Program-made: the position numbers and the translations under genes
Shown here: one piece after another, positions 27,372-36,120 of the stretch
How the letters are laid out: every line of letters begins with the position of its first letter
Position numbering within the stretch: position 1 is the stretch's first letter
The notes under the pieces: generated by a model
What the model saw: only the letters and a program-made list of their open reading frames with translations
What the model was told of the DNA's origin: nothing
Databases searched by the model: none
Source: Amphritea pacifica
Lineage (GTDB): Bacteria; Pseudomonadota; Gammaproteobacteria; Pseudomonadales; Balneatricaceae
Assembly: GCF_016924145.1 (NCBI RefSeq)
Contig: NZ_JAFFZO010000013.1
Coordinates: 1-64,000, forward strand
Reading direction: 5' to 3'
DNA length: 64,000 bases

Positions 27372-28784
27372 TTATTTATTGATATTGATAACCTGCATGC
27401 GGGTATATTCCAACATCCCTTCTTCACCGAATTCGACGCCGAAGCCAGACATTTTACAACCACCGAAAGGTGCATGAGGAAGTACTTCTGCATGTCCGTT
27501 GATCCAGGCGGTGCCGCATTCAAGCTGGCTGGCGATCTGTGCAGCTTTCTCAATATCTGCGGACCATACCGATCCACCCAGGCCAACATTGGCAGAGTTC
27601 GCCCGGGCAAGAGCATCTTCAATATCGGTATAGCGGATTACCGGTAGCACCGGACCAAACTGCTCTTCATCAACGAGACGGACACCGTCCGTAATATCGG
27701 CAACAATGGTTGGCGGATAGAAATAACCATTGCCTTCCAGTGGTTCACCGCCGCAGAGAATGCGTGCACCATTGGCTTTTGCATCGTCTACCAGCTCGCT
27801 GACAATTCTGAACTGGTTGGCGTTTTGTATCGGGCCGAATGTGGTTCCTGCTTCAAGACCGTTACCAACAATCTGTGCCTGAGCAATCTCAGCCAGCTTG
27901 TTACACAGTGCGTCATAGATGTCGTCGTGGACATAGAGGCGCTTCAGCGCCGCACAGGTCTGTCCCATATTCAGGAACGCAGTCTGGAAGATCCCTTCGG
28001 CAATGGCATCAACATCGGCATCCGGCAGGACGATGGCGGCATCGTTGCCACCCAGCTCCAGCGTCAGACGTTTAAGATTGGCTGCGGCACTGCTCATAAT
28101 CCGCTGTCCGGTAGGGGTCGATCCGGTAAAGACAATTTTGCTGATCCCCGGGTGGCTGCTGATCGCGCCGCCGATTTCGGCCTGACCGGTTACCACGTTA
28201 ACCACGCCTGCAGGCAGGACTTCGTTGATCAGCTCAACCAGTCGCAGGGTGTTCAATGGGGTGTATTCTGATGGTTTGCACACCACAGTATTGCCGGTGC
28301 GCAGTGCTGGCATGATGTGCCAGATTGCGATCATCAGCGGCCAGTTCCACGGAGTGATAGAGGCAACCACCCCCAGCGGCTTATGATGCGCTTCAATCCG
28401 TTTGTGCTCGCTGTCCTCGATGATTTTTACAGGAATTTGGAGATCGGCATTGTAGCGGGTCCAGGCGACCGCTCCGCCCACTTCTGCCTGAGCCAGAAAC
28501 ATCGGTTTACCCTGCTCGGTTACGATGATCTCAGCCAGTTCATCGGCATTGGCTTCAATCAGATCAGCTATCTTATGCATCAGTGACTGACGCTCTGTAT
28601 CGGAGGTGTGTTGCCAGGTTTTAAAGGCGGTAGTGGCTGCGGCAACAGCCTGATCAAGTTGCTCTGCCGAGGCGAGTGGAGCGACAGCAGCTACGGTCTC
28701 TGTTGCCGGGTTAATAACATCAAAGCTTCCGGCTGCTCCGGCTACTTTTTCGCCATTGATGGTTAATGAAAATGAGGTCAGCAT
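27372..28784 (-). CDS. NAD(P)-dependent aldehyde dehydrogenase
   Basis: A 470-residue aldehyde dehydrogenase. The ATG at 28784 (MLTSFSLTINGEKVAG) has AGGAGA 8 bases before it and is preferred to 28817. It shows ITPWNWPLMIAIWHIMPAL, the catalytic Glu in LTLELGGNDAAIVL, the catalytic Cys in MGQTCAALKRLYVHD and the late EQFGPVLPV. The downstream ...GTAWINGHAEVLPHAPFGG resembles enzymes acting on amino- or semialdehydes. It follows the porin gene by about 70 bases on the same strand and ends in a strong terminator, so the two form an operon under the dyad at 30274. The exact aldehyde is unknown. Confidence 0.9.
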   Translation of the reverse strand: MLTSFSLTINGEKVAGAAGSFDVINPATETVAAVAPLASAEQLDQAVAAATTAFKTWQHTSDTERQSLMHKIADLIEANADELAEIIVTEQGKPMFLAQAEVGGAVAWTRYNADLQIPVKIIEDSEHKRIEAHHKPLGVVASITPWNWPLMIAIWHIMPALRTGNTVVCKPSEYTPLNTLRLVELINEVLPAGVVNVVTGQAEIGGAISSHPGISKIVFTGSTPTGQRIMSSAAANLKRLTLELGGNDAAIVLPDADVDAIAEGIFQTAFLNMGQTCAALKRLYVHDDIYDALCNKLAEIAQAQIVGNGLEAGTTFGPIQNANQFRIVSELVDDAKANGARILCGGEPLEGNGYFYPPTIVADITDGVRLVDEEQFGPVLPVIRYTDIEDALARANSANVGLGGSVWSADIEKAAQIASQLECGTAWINGHAEVLPHAPFGGCKMSGFGVEFGEEGMLEYTRMQVININK

Positions 28785-28852
28785 CTTGAATCTCCTGAAG
28801 ACAAATGAGCCCTGCATAGACAGGGCCTTATTATAGTTATGGATTTAGCTTT

Positions 28853-30157
28853 TTAGAAAGGTACAATGGCCAGCACCTGGAAATAGGTATTGGTATTGGT
28901 ATTACCCTGGGGGTTATTAGCAGACTCTGGAGTATAGAGACCGACAAGGGGGCTGATAATTAAGTGGTCATTAACCACCCATTCTGCCCAAATATCAATT
29001 TCATCTGCATCGTTGTCGCCGCTACCTGCCGCAGTATCTTCATACTTGAAGTACATTGCTCCAACGGTGAGTGTTTCAGCTGGGTGTGCCGTTACAGAAA
29101 AGTAATGAATATCTGAATCCGTTGCAAATGGGCCTGCATAGCTTGCGGCAACTTCTCCCTGGAACCAGGTGCCGTATCCACGATTGAAGCCGTAAAATAA
29201 AGGATCATACCCTGTATCGTAGCTGGTTAAGCGGTAGTTAACGCTTGGTGACCATGGAATATCGGCAAAGGTCCAGCCTGCTTCAGCGTACCATGCATTG
29301 GTATCGTTACCGGTCACGCCATTTTCCTGAGATGCATATTCGGAGGACAGAAACAGATTTTCAACACCGGCATTACCCTGGTAACGAATGCTTGTTGTTG
29401 TTTGACCATCGCGACCTTCGTGGCCATTAAATGCGGCTTCGTTAGCATTAACACCGAGTCCTTTCACGTGTAGCAGACCGAAAGTACCGTGTTCAGCAGT
29501 GTATTCCAGGTTGGCACCTGCAAGCTCCATGCTTGATTGTCCTGGATTGTCTGATTTAAGCCAGAACAGGTCTGCGCGAGGGCCGGTTTCAGAGCCTGCT
29601 CTTAATACGACGGTGTTATCGAATGCGCGTCGACCGCCCAGCCAGTATGCACCACCATTATCCAGGCTAGTGCCATAATCATCAAAACCTTCTCCTAAAT
29701 TCAAGGCGTCGCCATTGATGATAAAACCATCCCCAAAAGAAATATTCTGACGACCTAAGGAGATCTCAAATATATCTGTTCGGAAACCTGCATACAGGTC
29801 CTCAATTTCAGTATGGCGTTCTTTACCTGTGGTAAAACCGGCGGCATCACCATCCCCCCAGGTGCCTGTACTCATAGCGTTGATGGCACCAAAAAGTGAT
29901 CTTCCATTATCAACATCAAAACTTCCAGAAAAACCATATTTAGCATAGGCTTCTGTCCATGCAGGCGACTCTTTAGTTTGTGATCCGATTGGATAATTTT
30001 CTTCACTACTAAAATATCCGGCAATTATTTCAATATCCAGATTGAGCTCTTTACCATCATCTTTAACCAGATTGTAGGCAGAGGCAGAACCCGAAGCTAG
30101 CGCAATCGCTGAGCCCAGGGCTACAGTAGAAAGCTTTTGTTTAAAGTGTTGTGTCAT
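28853..30157 (-). CDS. Outer-membrane porin-like beta-barrel protein
   Basis: A 434-residue secreted protein. The ATG at 30157 (MTQHFKQKLSTVALGSAIAL) has GGAGG at 9 bases; the ORF is open further upstream to 30232. A signal peptide ends at ASGSASA-YNLV. The mature part alternates aromatic and polar residues in many predicted strands, with loops rich in Gly/Asp/Asn, and ends in Phe (FQVLAIVPF), as needed for BAM insertion. Family not firmly recognised; it looks like a substrate-specific porin. Upstream is a perfect 18-bp dyad; downstream is an aldehyde dehydrogenase gene. Likely admits the substrate of this catabolic region. Confidence 0.78.
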   Translation of the reverse strand: MTQHFKQKLSTVALGSAIALASGSASAYNLVKDDGKELNLDIEIIAGYFSSEENYPIGSQTKESPAWTEAYAKYGFSGSFDVDNGRSLFGAINAMSTGTWGDGDAAGFTTGKERHTEIEDLYAGFRTDIFEISLGRQNISFGDGFIINGDALNLGEGFDDYGTSLDNGGAYWLGGRRAFDNTVVLRAGSETGPRADLFWLKSDNPGQSSMELAGANLEYTAEHGTFGLLHVKGLGVNANEAAFNGHEGRDGQTTTSIRYQGNAGVENLFLSSEYASQENGVTGNDTNAWYAEAGWTFADIPWSPSVNYRLTSYDTGYDPLFYGFNRGYGTWFQGEVAASYAGPFATDSDIHYFSVTAHPAETLTVGAMYFKYEDTAAGSGDNDADEIDIWAEWVVNDHLIISPLVGLYTPESANNPQGNTNTNTYFQVLAIVPF

Positions 30158-30273
30158 CGACATGATCCTCCGGGGAATTCTTGGTATTTTTTTTATGGCA
30201 GAGGTGGTTACTGAAGGGGTAGATAACCACATATGCTGCAGCTTTATTCGACCTGTTATTTGGTTTAAAAGTA

Positions 30274-30291
30274 ATCAACCATATGGTTGAT
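30274..30291. promoter_or_regulatory. Regulon dyad copy 5, upstream of the porin
   Basis: ATCAACCAT-ATGGTTGAT, identical over 18 bases to copy 2 before usp-tctCBA. It lies 117 bases before the porin start and 78 bases before the divergent broken luxR gene. Confidence 0.75.
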
Positions 30292-30368
30292 AAGTGGGGT
30301 TGATATTCCTGTTCGTGTTCTGACAGGTTGCTGAAAGGGTTATTAATGCAGGGGGGGCGGGTGAGTGT

Positions 30369-31027
30369 ATGACACAACGTAAGAGTCTATTTCCCAATGA
30401 GTTTTTGCGTACAGCCCTGGATCTGATCCCGTTGAGTGAGTCAGTTTTTTCTGAAAGAACCGGATATCTATCACCGGGAGGCAGTGGTACAACTTATTGC
30501 TATGGTAAAAAGGCTCGGCTTGGTCTGGTGCGATTCCGTCATACGGATGACCGGGTGGGGACATCCGGATTCACAGATGTCACCGCATATTCTGAAACTG
30601 GCTATTTATTATCAGGAGTTTATGGTGCCGGATAATGACCGTTGTGGCGGATATGTTTTTTCACCATTACGGCCGTATTATCGTCGTGTTATCTATGTTG
30701 CGTGAGGAGGATATGGGTAACTATAGCGGTGATGAGTTAGCACTATTGTGCAAATTACAACCGTTTATCGAATACAGTCTGAATGTTGTCTATCTGACGC
30801 AGCGTCAGCAAGAGCGCACCTCCACTACTGAAAAGGACGGACTAGCTGAGCGTGAGTTGGATGTCATTGAGTTGTTGCTAAGCGGTGCCAGTAATAAAGC
30901 GATTGCGGTTGATCTTTGCCCTGGACTGGCAACGGTCAAGACTCACCTGCATCACATATATCAGAAAGTTTCTGTGCAGTCCCGCAGCGAACTTGTTGCT
31001 AACGTTCTGTTGAATCTTCAGGGATAG
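30369..31027 (+). pseudogene. LuxR-type regulator pseudogene (frameshifted)
   Basis: Three overlapping frames together give a LuxR-type protein. The first (from 30369) reads MTQRKSLFPNEFLRTALDLI then PLSESVF. The second (about 30450-30640) reads FLKEPDIYHREAVVQLIAMV and IYYQEFMVPDNDR. The third (to 31027) reads ADMFFHHYGRIIVVLSMLRE, ELALLCKLQPFIEYSL and an HTH with LAERELDVIELLLSGASNKA and LATVKTHLHHIYQKVSV. At least two frame changes are needed, and the middle is shorter than in the intact paralogues. It is divergent from the porin with dyad copy 5 between them, the usual place for a local regulator. Confidence 0.8.
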
Positions 31028-31281
31028 AGTTTCAAGGCGAGTGTGATCTTTTTCCAGAGCTGGATGATGTGTACGTCACGCTGAGACATTATCGTCTATA
31101 CTTTCGATTGTAGGATTAAAAATTCATAGGCTGTTTCATCTGCGGGCGAGGCGCAAAGCGGACTAGGGGGGGATGGCACGTAGCAGCCAACACATTTTCT
31201 TGCCAACTCGTACAACATGGTGTAGAAATATTAATATATTAAGTAATTTATAATAAAAACATATTCTGATGAGGTGCTGTG
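31028..31281. other. Intergenic region upstream of luxR copy 2
   Basis: About 250 bases with no gene. It ends in an AT-rich stretch holding TTAATATATTAAG (31231-31243), which resembles the palindrome before luxR copy 1. A GAGG ribosome site follows at 31271. Confidence 0.5.
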
Positions 31282-31998
31282 ATGAGAGCCGGACTTAACA
31301 CAACGCAATCCAGCCTATCGTCTCTCCAGGATGAGAGTCTCAAACTTTTTACCGATCTATTTGGTATTCAAAAGGCGGCCGCCTATATGGTTGATAGCGG
31401 CTCGAAAATGTTTTCATTCAAGAACTGTGCTTTACAACCAGCTTTGCAGCGGGAATATCTTGAGTATTTCTACCGCTTAGATCCATTCCATCCCAGCAAT
31501 GTTGAGGATAAGGATACCTCTGTTCTGCGAGCGAGTGATGCAATTGCGTTGCATAGGCGAAAGGACAACCCTTACTACTCTGAGTTTCTGAGTCGCTGGG
31601 GGATTGATGATACGATAGAAATATACCTTCATTCTGAAGGGCGTATTGTCGCCGGTTTATCACTTTTTCTGGATGAGGGGGATAGTGAGCTGTTGAGTGC
31701 AGATATGAAACGGATCGAGAGTTTACAAAAATTCTTACAGTTCTCTATAGAGAGCTATCTTGATTCACCTCAGCGGCGTAACTTTGAAGCGGTTTGTGAC
31801 GAATACCATTTGACTGCCAAAGAGCGCGTAGTGCTGGAGCAGGTTATTCAGGGCTTGCCCCATAAAAGTATTGCAAATTGTTTATGCTGCAGCTTATCTA
31901 CAGTAAAAACACACCTTCAGAATATCTTTGAGAAAATGTCGGTGCGCAGCAAGGCAGAAATAATTTCATTGCTTTACAGTCAACAGAGCTATCATTGA
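31282..31998 (+). CDS. LuxR-type transcriptional regulator, copy 2
   Basis: A 238-residue regulator from the ATG at 31282 (MRAGLNTTQSSLSSLQDESL), with GAGG upstream. The sensor region parallels copy 1 (YFYRLDPFHPSNV; YYSEFLSRWGIDDTIEIYLH) and the C-terminal HTH is LTAKERVVLEQVIQGLPHKS followed by LSTVKTHLQNIFEKMSVRSK. It sits between the porin operon and the convergent cupin/oxidase operon. A strong terminator follows. No luxI gene is present. Which of the two paralogues binds the dyads is not known. Confidence 0.88.
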   Translation: MRAGLNTTQSSLSSLQDESLKLFTDLFGIQKAAAYMVDSGSKMFSFKNCALQPALQREYLEYFYRLDPFHPSNVEDKDTSVLRASDAIALHRRKDNPYYSEFLSRWGIDDTIEIYLHSEGRIVAGLSLFLDEGDSELLSADMKRIESLQKFLQFSIESYLDSPQRRNFEAVCDEYHLTAKERVVLEQVIQGLPHKSIANCLCCSLSTVKTHLQNIFEKMSVRSKAEIISLLYSQQSYH

Positions 31999-32006
31999 TG
32001 ATCTGA

Positions 32007-32044
32007 AAAGAACCCCGCCCTCTTATTCAGGGGCGGGGTTCTTT
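32007..32044. terminator. Bidirectional terminator between luxR copy 2 and the cupin gene
   Basis: AAAGAACCCCGCCC and GGGCGGGGTTCTTT form a perfect 14-bp stem with a 10-base loop. It lies 9 bases after the luxR stop and serves both convergent units. Confidence 0.9.
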
Positions 32045-32090
32045 AAGGCTAAACGAATCAGAAAATTAAGGCTAAACGATTCAGAAAATT
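32045..32090. repeat. 23-bp tandem duplication at the cupin 3' end
   Basis: AAGGCTAAACGA-A-TCAGAAAATT (32045-32067) is followed at once by AAGGCTAAACGA-T-TCAGAAAATT (32068-32090), one mismatch in 23. The second copy holds the cupin stop codon (32081-32083); the first is a copy of the gene end outside the frame. A recent slippage-type duplication. Confidence 0.85.
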
Positions 32091-32440
32091 GCCAGATAAT
32101 GTTTTATCATCTCATCTGACTCAATAATCCAGTCCAGATTTTCACCTTTTTCTATATACCAACCCTCACCCGGGCCAAACGTCTTGCGTTCACCACTGAT
32201 GTTATCAACCAGTGTCACACGCCCTTTAACCAAAGTAGCGTGTTCGGCAAAAGTGTGATCAACCTGGAACTTGCCTTGTGTGCAGGCAAAAATACCCAGG
32301 ATCTGCGGATCGCCTTCCTGACCCACCAGTGCCGCGCCACTCGCCTGAGGGGCTCCTTCGAGTACTTTGGCCCCAAGATTAGCTACACTGCCAAACGGAG
32401 TAAGTTCAGTAGTATTTACTTTATCATTCAATATCAGCAT
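32081..32440 (-). CDS. Cupin-domain protein (EutQ/DUF861-like)
   Basis: A 119-residue single-domain cupin. The ATG at 32440 (MLILNDKVNTTELTPFGS) has AGAGGAAA upstream and is preferred to 32500. Beta-strand motifs GIFACTQGKFQVDHTFAEH, LVKGRVTLVD and FGPGEGWYIEKGENLDWII follow the cupin pattern found in DUF861 proteins, often near amine and amino acid catabolic genes. It lies 71 bases after the PuuB-like oxidase on the same strand, so the two probably form an operon. Confidence 0.82.
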   Translation of the reverse strand: MLILNDKVNTTELTPFGSVANLGAKVLEGAPQASGAALVGQEGDPQILGIFACTQGKFQVDHTFAEHATLVKGRVTLVDNISGERKTFGPGEGWYIEKGENLDWIIESDEMIKHYLAIF

Positions 32441-32511
32441 CGTTGTTTCCTCTTTTGCACAATTGTTCAATGAATGGCGCACGGATCTGGCGCAATCCAC
32501 CAGTGGGTAGT

Positions 32512-33792
32512 TCAGTGAAACTTCGCTTCAAGCTGGTGCCAGCATTTTCCTGCGGTCACCCAGAGGGCGTTGAGCGGACGCGCAGCGAATATGTTTGGAT
32601 GTTTAATTCTGGACAAAATATCGAAGTTGCCCGGTTCGCCGCAGGCTGCGCCAGCCAGTGATTTGGCCACCAGGTGAGAGGGCCCAACTCCGAAGCCCGC
32701 GTAAGCCTGAGCGAAGTAGATATTCGGATGGTCCTGTAGCTGGCCGACTTGCGGGAACAGGTTTGTGCCCAATGCCATACGGCCACTCCAGCTGTAGTCC
32801 ACCTTGACATCGCCCAGTTGCGGAAATACTTTGCGAAGATTCTTGCGCAGGTGGCTCTCCAGATCCCTGGGTAGGTACTCCATAAAGTGGGTGGCTCCGC
32901 CAAACAACAGTCGGTTATCCTTACTGAGACGGTAATAGTCAATGACTGGGCGATTATCACAGATCGCTGCCCTGGCGGGCATAAATTGTTGAATCACATC
33001 TTCAGTGAGAGGCTCTGTGGCGATGCTGAATGCGTTTGTTGTGACGAACCGTTTGTCAAGAACAGTATCAAGACCCTCAAGGTAGGCATTACATGCATAA
33101 ATCAGCTTGTTCGCGGTGACCTTGCCGCCCGGCGTATGCACAATGACTTTGTTACCTTTTTCGATATGCGTTACGGGGGTCGACTGAAATATATGAGCCC
33201 CCAGGGCTTGAGCAGCCTGAGCCTCGCCAAGCACCAGGTTTAGTGGGTGAAGGTAGCCAGACCCCTTGTCCAGCAATCCGCCGATATAACGATTACTGCG
33301 AACAACCTGATTCAGCTCCGTGCCTTTTAATAGCTGCGTCTCGAACGGGTATTGCTGCTGCTTCAGGAACGCTTGCAAACCTGCCAATGAATCCAGTCGT
33401 TTCTGATCGTAAGCCACGGTGCAGTAGCCCCAGTTGAAATCGCACTGAATATCGTATTGATCAATGCGGTTTTTCAGCGTTTGAATGGCCTCAAGCCCCA
33501 TGCCGTAGAGCTGTGCAAACTGTTGGTCTGTCAGTTGCTTTTTGATCAGTTCCGGGTCATGGCCTATTCCGCAGATTGCCTGACCACCATTTCGGCCAGA
33601 GCCGCCCCAACCGATCTCACGGGCTTCCAATAAAATTACATCGACACCGCGTTCAGCAAGCTCAAGAGCTGTATTGACTCCGGTAAAGCCGCCGCCAATG
33701 ACACAGACTTCTGCTGTTTGATCGGAGGTTAACGCACTCACGTCCAGGGAATATTGTGTGCTCGCTGTATAGTAGGAGTTGATATCGTTCAT
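32512..33792 (-). CDS. FAD-dependent amine oxidoreductase (PuuB/DadA-like)
   Basis: A 426-residue flavoprotein, exactly the length of E. coli PuuB. The ATG at 33792 (MNDINSYYTASTQYS) has AGGTGA upstream. The FAD fold VCVIGGGFTGVNTALELAER starts near residue 31, followed by GWGGSGRNGGQ, the conserved contact in this family. The late SWSGRMALGTNLFPQVG and YAQAYAGFGVGPSHL match DAO domains of gamma-glutamylputrescine oxidases. No gamma-glutamylputrescine synthetase gene is near, so the substrate may be another amine. A degenerate dyad (33882) lies 90 bases upstream. Confidence 0.88.
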   Translation of the reverse strand: MNDINSYYTASTQYSLDVSALTSDQTAEVCVIGGGFTGVNTALELAERGVDVILLEAREIGWGGSGRNGGQAICGIGHDPELIKKQLTDQQFAQLYGMGLEAIQTLKNRIDQYDIQCDFNWGYCTVAYDQKRLDSLAGLQAFLKQQQYPFETQLLKGTELNQVVRSNRYIGGLLDKGSGYLHPLNLVLGEAQAAQALGAHIFQSTPVTHIEKGNKVIVHTPGGKVTANKLIYACNAYLEGLDTVLDKRFVTTNAFSIATEPLTEDVIQQFMPARAAICDNRPVIDYYRLSKDNRLLFGGATHFMEYLPRDLESHLRKNLRKVFPQLGDVKVDYSWSGRMALGTNLFPQVGQLQDHPNIYFAQAYAGFGVGPSHLVAKSLAGAACGEPGNFDILSRIKHPNIFAARPLNALWVTAGKCWHQLEAKFH

Positions 33793-34420
33793 TACGTCAC
33801 CTGAAAAGACGGAAAAGTCACCCAATCCGTATTGTACTGTTTAGTCTGGCTTCTATACTGAGCGCAGGCTCTGTCTCCGGGTATCGACCACATGGACGAG
33901 TTTTCGCGAAGCTGTGGCTGCGTTTTCAGAGTCTGCTAGTGAAAATGGTGTCAAGGGAGAGAAATTCTGGTATCGGCTGTGTCGTGGTCAGGTAGTAAGG
34001 GTTTTCAATTACAAACAGTCTGAACTCACCATAGTATTTAGAGTGATGAGCCTTCCATGATGTTGCTTTTGGTTAAATCTTCCGCAATGTTAGAGCTGTA
34101 CATTTTGTTGCTTGGGCGGCTGTTTAAGTCAGACTGTGATTGGGTCGCTACCCAGTTTATAACGTCGTGCCTGCCAGATCAGCAGAATAGGGGCCAGAGG
34201 GTGAGGGCTTTGAACGTATATCTACGAATTGATCACTGCTTTACGAACAGGATAAACGCCTATGAGAGTATCAATCGCCACAGCTTATTCCTCCCATGCT
34301 TACCAGAGGTATATTTTAAAAACGACTGATCTCTGCGTGGTTTTTGATTTGACATCAATAACCAGAACACATTCAGCCGTTTTGTTTCGGACTTCATGAA
34401 AAATTTGGGTTAGCTAGCAG
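33793..34420. other. Long intergenic region
   Basis: About 630 bases without a convincing gene. It holds dyad copy 6 at 33882-33901. Reading frames here (for example 34057-34329) are short and show no family likeness. A minus-strand segment around 34140-34215 reads HPLAPILLIWQARRYKLGSD and could be a scrap of an old gene, but no family is recognised. Confidence 0.4.
33882..33901. promoter_or_regulatory. Regulon dyad copy 6, upstream of the PuuB-like operon
   Basis: TATCGACC-ACAT-GGACGAGT. The left arm is exact; the right arm has two mismatches. Weakest of the seven, but placed 90 bases before the oxidase start, as expected for a control site. Confidence 0.5.
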
Positions 34421-35245
34421 CTATTTTTGAAGACAAGGGTATGCAGTTGCATTCAGCTTCAATGCCTTTGCACCAACTTTAAAATTGCTCAGTTCATTCG
34501 TATCCTCACCCTTATAGCCAACAATCTTTCCACATGTACGCATTGCCTGGAAATCGACCAGTAATACTCCAACTGTTGGAATAATCTTCTCCTCCCAGAC
34601 AAACAGATATAAATCTTCAGCAACTTTTCGGTAAGAGCAATAGTCAGTGTCACATAAACCAACTTCGTTACCTTTTAAGCAGTTCCAGGTATATGCATTC
34701 TGTCGTAGATAAATATGTTCATACACTTCATCATCTGTATAAGAATACTCAACTCGCCAGTTCAGTAACTCATCAGTTTCCGGATGAATTGCCTGGTCAT
34801 CTGCAGTAAATTCTCTATCTACAGTGGCACGTGCAAAGTCTACTTTAACGGCACGAAGATTTTCGCCAGATAACGCCCGGTACAAAATCGGACGTTCGAT
34901 TTCTTCACGGCTTGGCATTACTGATATCACTGCAGTCGCGACACCTTTATTCAGATCTAACGCAAGAGATACAGTCGTTCCAGCTTCTGATTTTTTCTCG
35001 AAGTCAATAAAGTAAATACCAGAGCGTGGATTAACAGCAGTGTAACTTTCTGTGTAAGTTTTTTCATCCCCCTTAATTGTCCATTTCAATTCACTTTCAG
35101 TAATAAAGTCATGCTTTATCACCCAGCCATTTTCAAAATTGAAATTGAAACTCTTTCCTGCTAGATCGTTTACGTTATCAAGGTTGTTGGCCCCAAAACC
35201 GTGAGACAATTCATCTACTGAAATCCAATTCGCCTTTTCACTCAT
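34421..35245 (-). CDS. MoaF-like protein
   Basis: A 274-residue cytoplasmic protein. The ATG at 35245 (MSEKANWISVDELSHGFGAN) has GGAGTGA in place. Two similar lipocalin-like beta domains are suggested: LAGKSFNFNFENGWVIKHDF with ESYTAVNPRSGIYFIDF, then LFVWEEKIIPTVGVLLVDFQ. These match MoaF, first described in the Klebsiella monoamine (tyramine oxidase) region. Its biochemical role is unknown. Dyad copy 7 is centred about 70 bases upstream, tying it to the regulon. Its presence supports an amine as substrate. It is monocistronic. Confidence 0.75.
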   Translation of the reverse strand: MSEKANWISVDELSHGFGANNLDNVNDLAGKSFNFNFENGWVIKHDFITESELKWTIKGDEKTYTESYTAVNPRSGIYFIDFEKKSEAGTTVSLALDLNKGVATAVISVMPSREEIERPILYRALSGENLRAVKVDFARATVDREFTADDQAIHPETDELLNWRVEYSYTDDEVYEHIYLRQNAYTWNCLKGNEVGLCDTDYCSYRKVAEDLYLFVWEEKIIPTVGVLLVDFQAMRTCGKIVGYKGEDTNELSNFKVGAKALKLNATAYPCLQK

Positions 35246-35304
35246 ATTTATCACTCCGATCTTTAATTGGTAATGCATTATTCACTGAACCTGATGGCAA
35301 TATA

Positions 35305-35324
35305 TATCGACCGTGTGGCCGATG
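35305..35324. promoter_or_regulatory. Regulon dyad copy 7, upstream of the MoaF-like gene
   Basis: TATCGACC-GTGT-GGCCGATG, one mismatch between the 7-bp inner arms. It lies 60 bases before the MoaF-like start. Confidence 0.6.
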
Positions 35325-35658
35325 CCGGCTACGTCGACATCAAGAAGAGAGAGGCGTTAAATACAGCGAAATCGAATAGTATATTGCAGAACAATCGGGT
35401 TGCATCAGCGATTGGAAAAGCAAACTGTAAACAAAATCAGGAGAGGCTTTGCGAATCAGAGCGAGTATTCACGCTAAGGTCGAGCCCAGGTTCCGGCTGA
35501 TCAAGTGTTGATCTGGTTTACTAAAGTCCGTTCTCCCGGTTTGGTGAAAGATGATTTTTAGCTTGTCATGCTGTTCGCTTGATCAAGTCTATTCCTAATT
35601 AACCATGATCGTCAGTTACGCCTGTATCGTATGAATACAGTCAGATACAGAAGTGATG

Positions 35659-35960
35659 ATGGCTAAGAACAGGGTTCAGTTCCAGAAAGGCATAGCCTTT
35701 TTGAGTTCGTCTGTGTTTACGGTAAAGAGGAACAGTGAGCAGGTGGTATTAGTATGGCGATGCCCACGGTTTCTGTGTGATGACAGCGTTAATAACACAT
35801 ACTGCCGTCTGAAAAGTCGCCCAAGAGTGCTGCAATATAATCGATGCCGACATCGAGCTACACTGACGCCAATACCCTGCCTTGTCAGCACTGAAGTTGC
35901 CGCTTACCAAGTGGTTTTGAGCGCTTCATCTGGTTATTACAATGTATACTACCCCTCTGA
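35659..35960 (+). pseudogene. IS1595-family transposase remnant
   Basis: A reading begins MAKNRVQFQKGIAFL, then another frame gives LFEFVCVYGKEEQ, then VVLVWRCPRFLCDDS, LKSRPRVLQYNRCRHRATLT and STEVAAYQVVL. Together these follow the N-terminal zinc-finger part of IS1595 transposases (FQKGLSL..F...YGTEEQC, W..GF.CP.C, RCRHQ.SLT.GT, T..PL..WF). Several frame changes and the missing C-terminal DDE domain show a decayed fragment. It fills most of the gap before the GabD-like gene. Confidence 0.6.
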
Positions 35961-36120
35961 TAAGGTGTCTATATGCCGGACCGCAAGCAGAGGTTCACGC
36001 ATTATGAAATGCACAAAAAAATGCCAGTCTGGAAAAATACTTAACTTGTTAACTAATTATCAATAAAGTATAGTTCACCATATACGGGTATAACCCCACG
36101 ACAACGTAAAAGAGATCGCT

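Noticed and set aside
31381-31400. GGTTGATA half-site inside luxR copy 2 as an eighth regulon dyad
   Set aside because: Only the right arm is present and it is coding sequence (YMVDSG); the left side does not match.
34057-34329. 90-codon plus-strand reading frame in the gap after the PuuB-like gene
   Set aside because: No ribosome site of note, no recognisable motif, and composition unlike a protein; treated as chance.
35653-36066. 137-codon frame taken as a gene
   Set aside because: Its start and pieces match an IS1595 transposase only when frames are combined, so it is a remnant rather than an intact gene.
36066-36090. Possible regulon dyad before the GabD-like gene (GTTCACCATATACGGGTATA)
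   Set aside because: Arms do not match the TATCRACC/GGTYGATN consensus and do not pair well.
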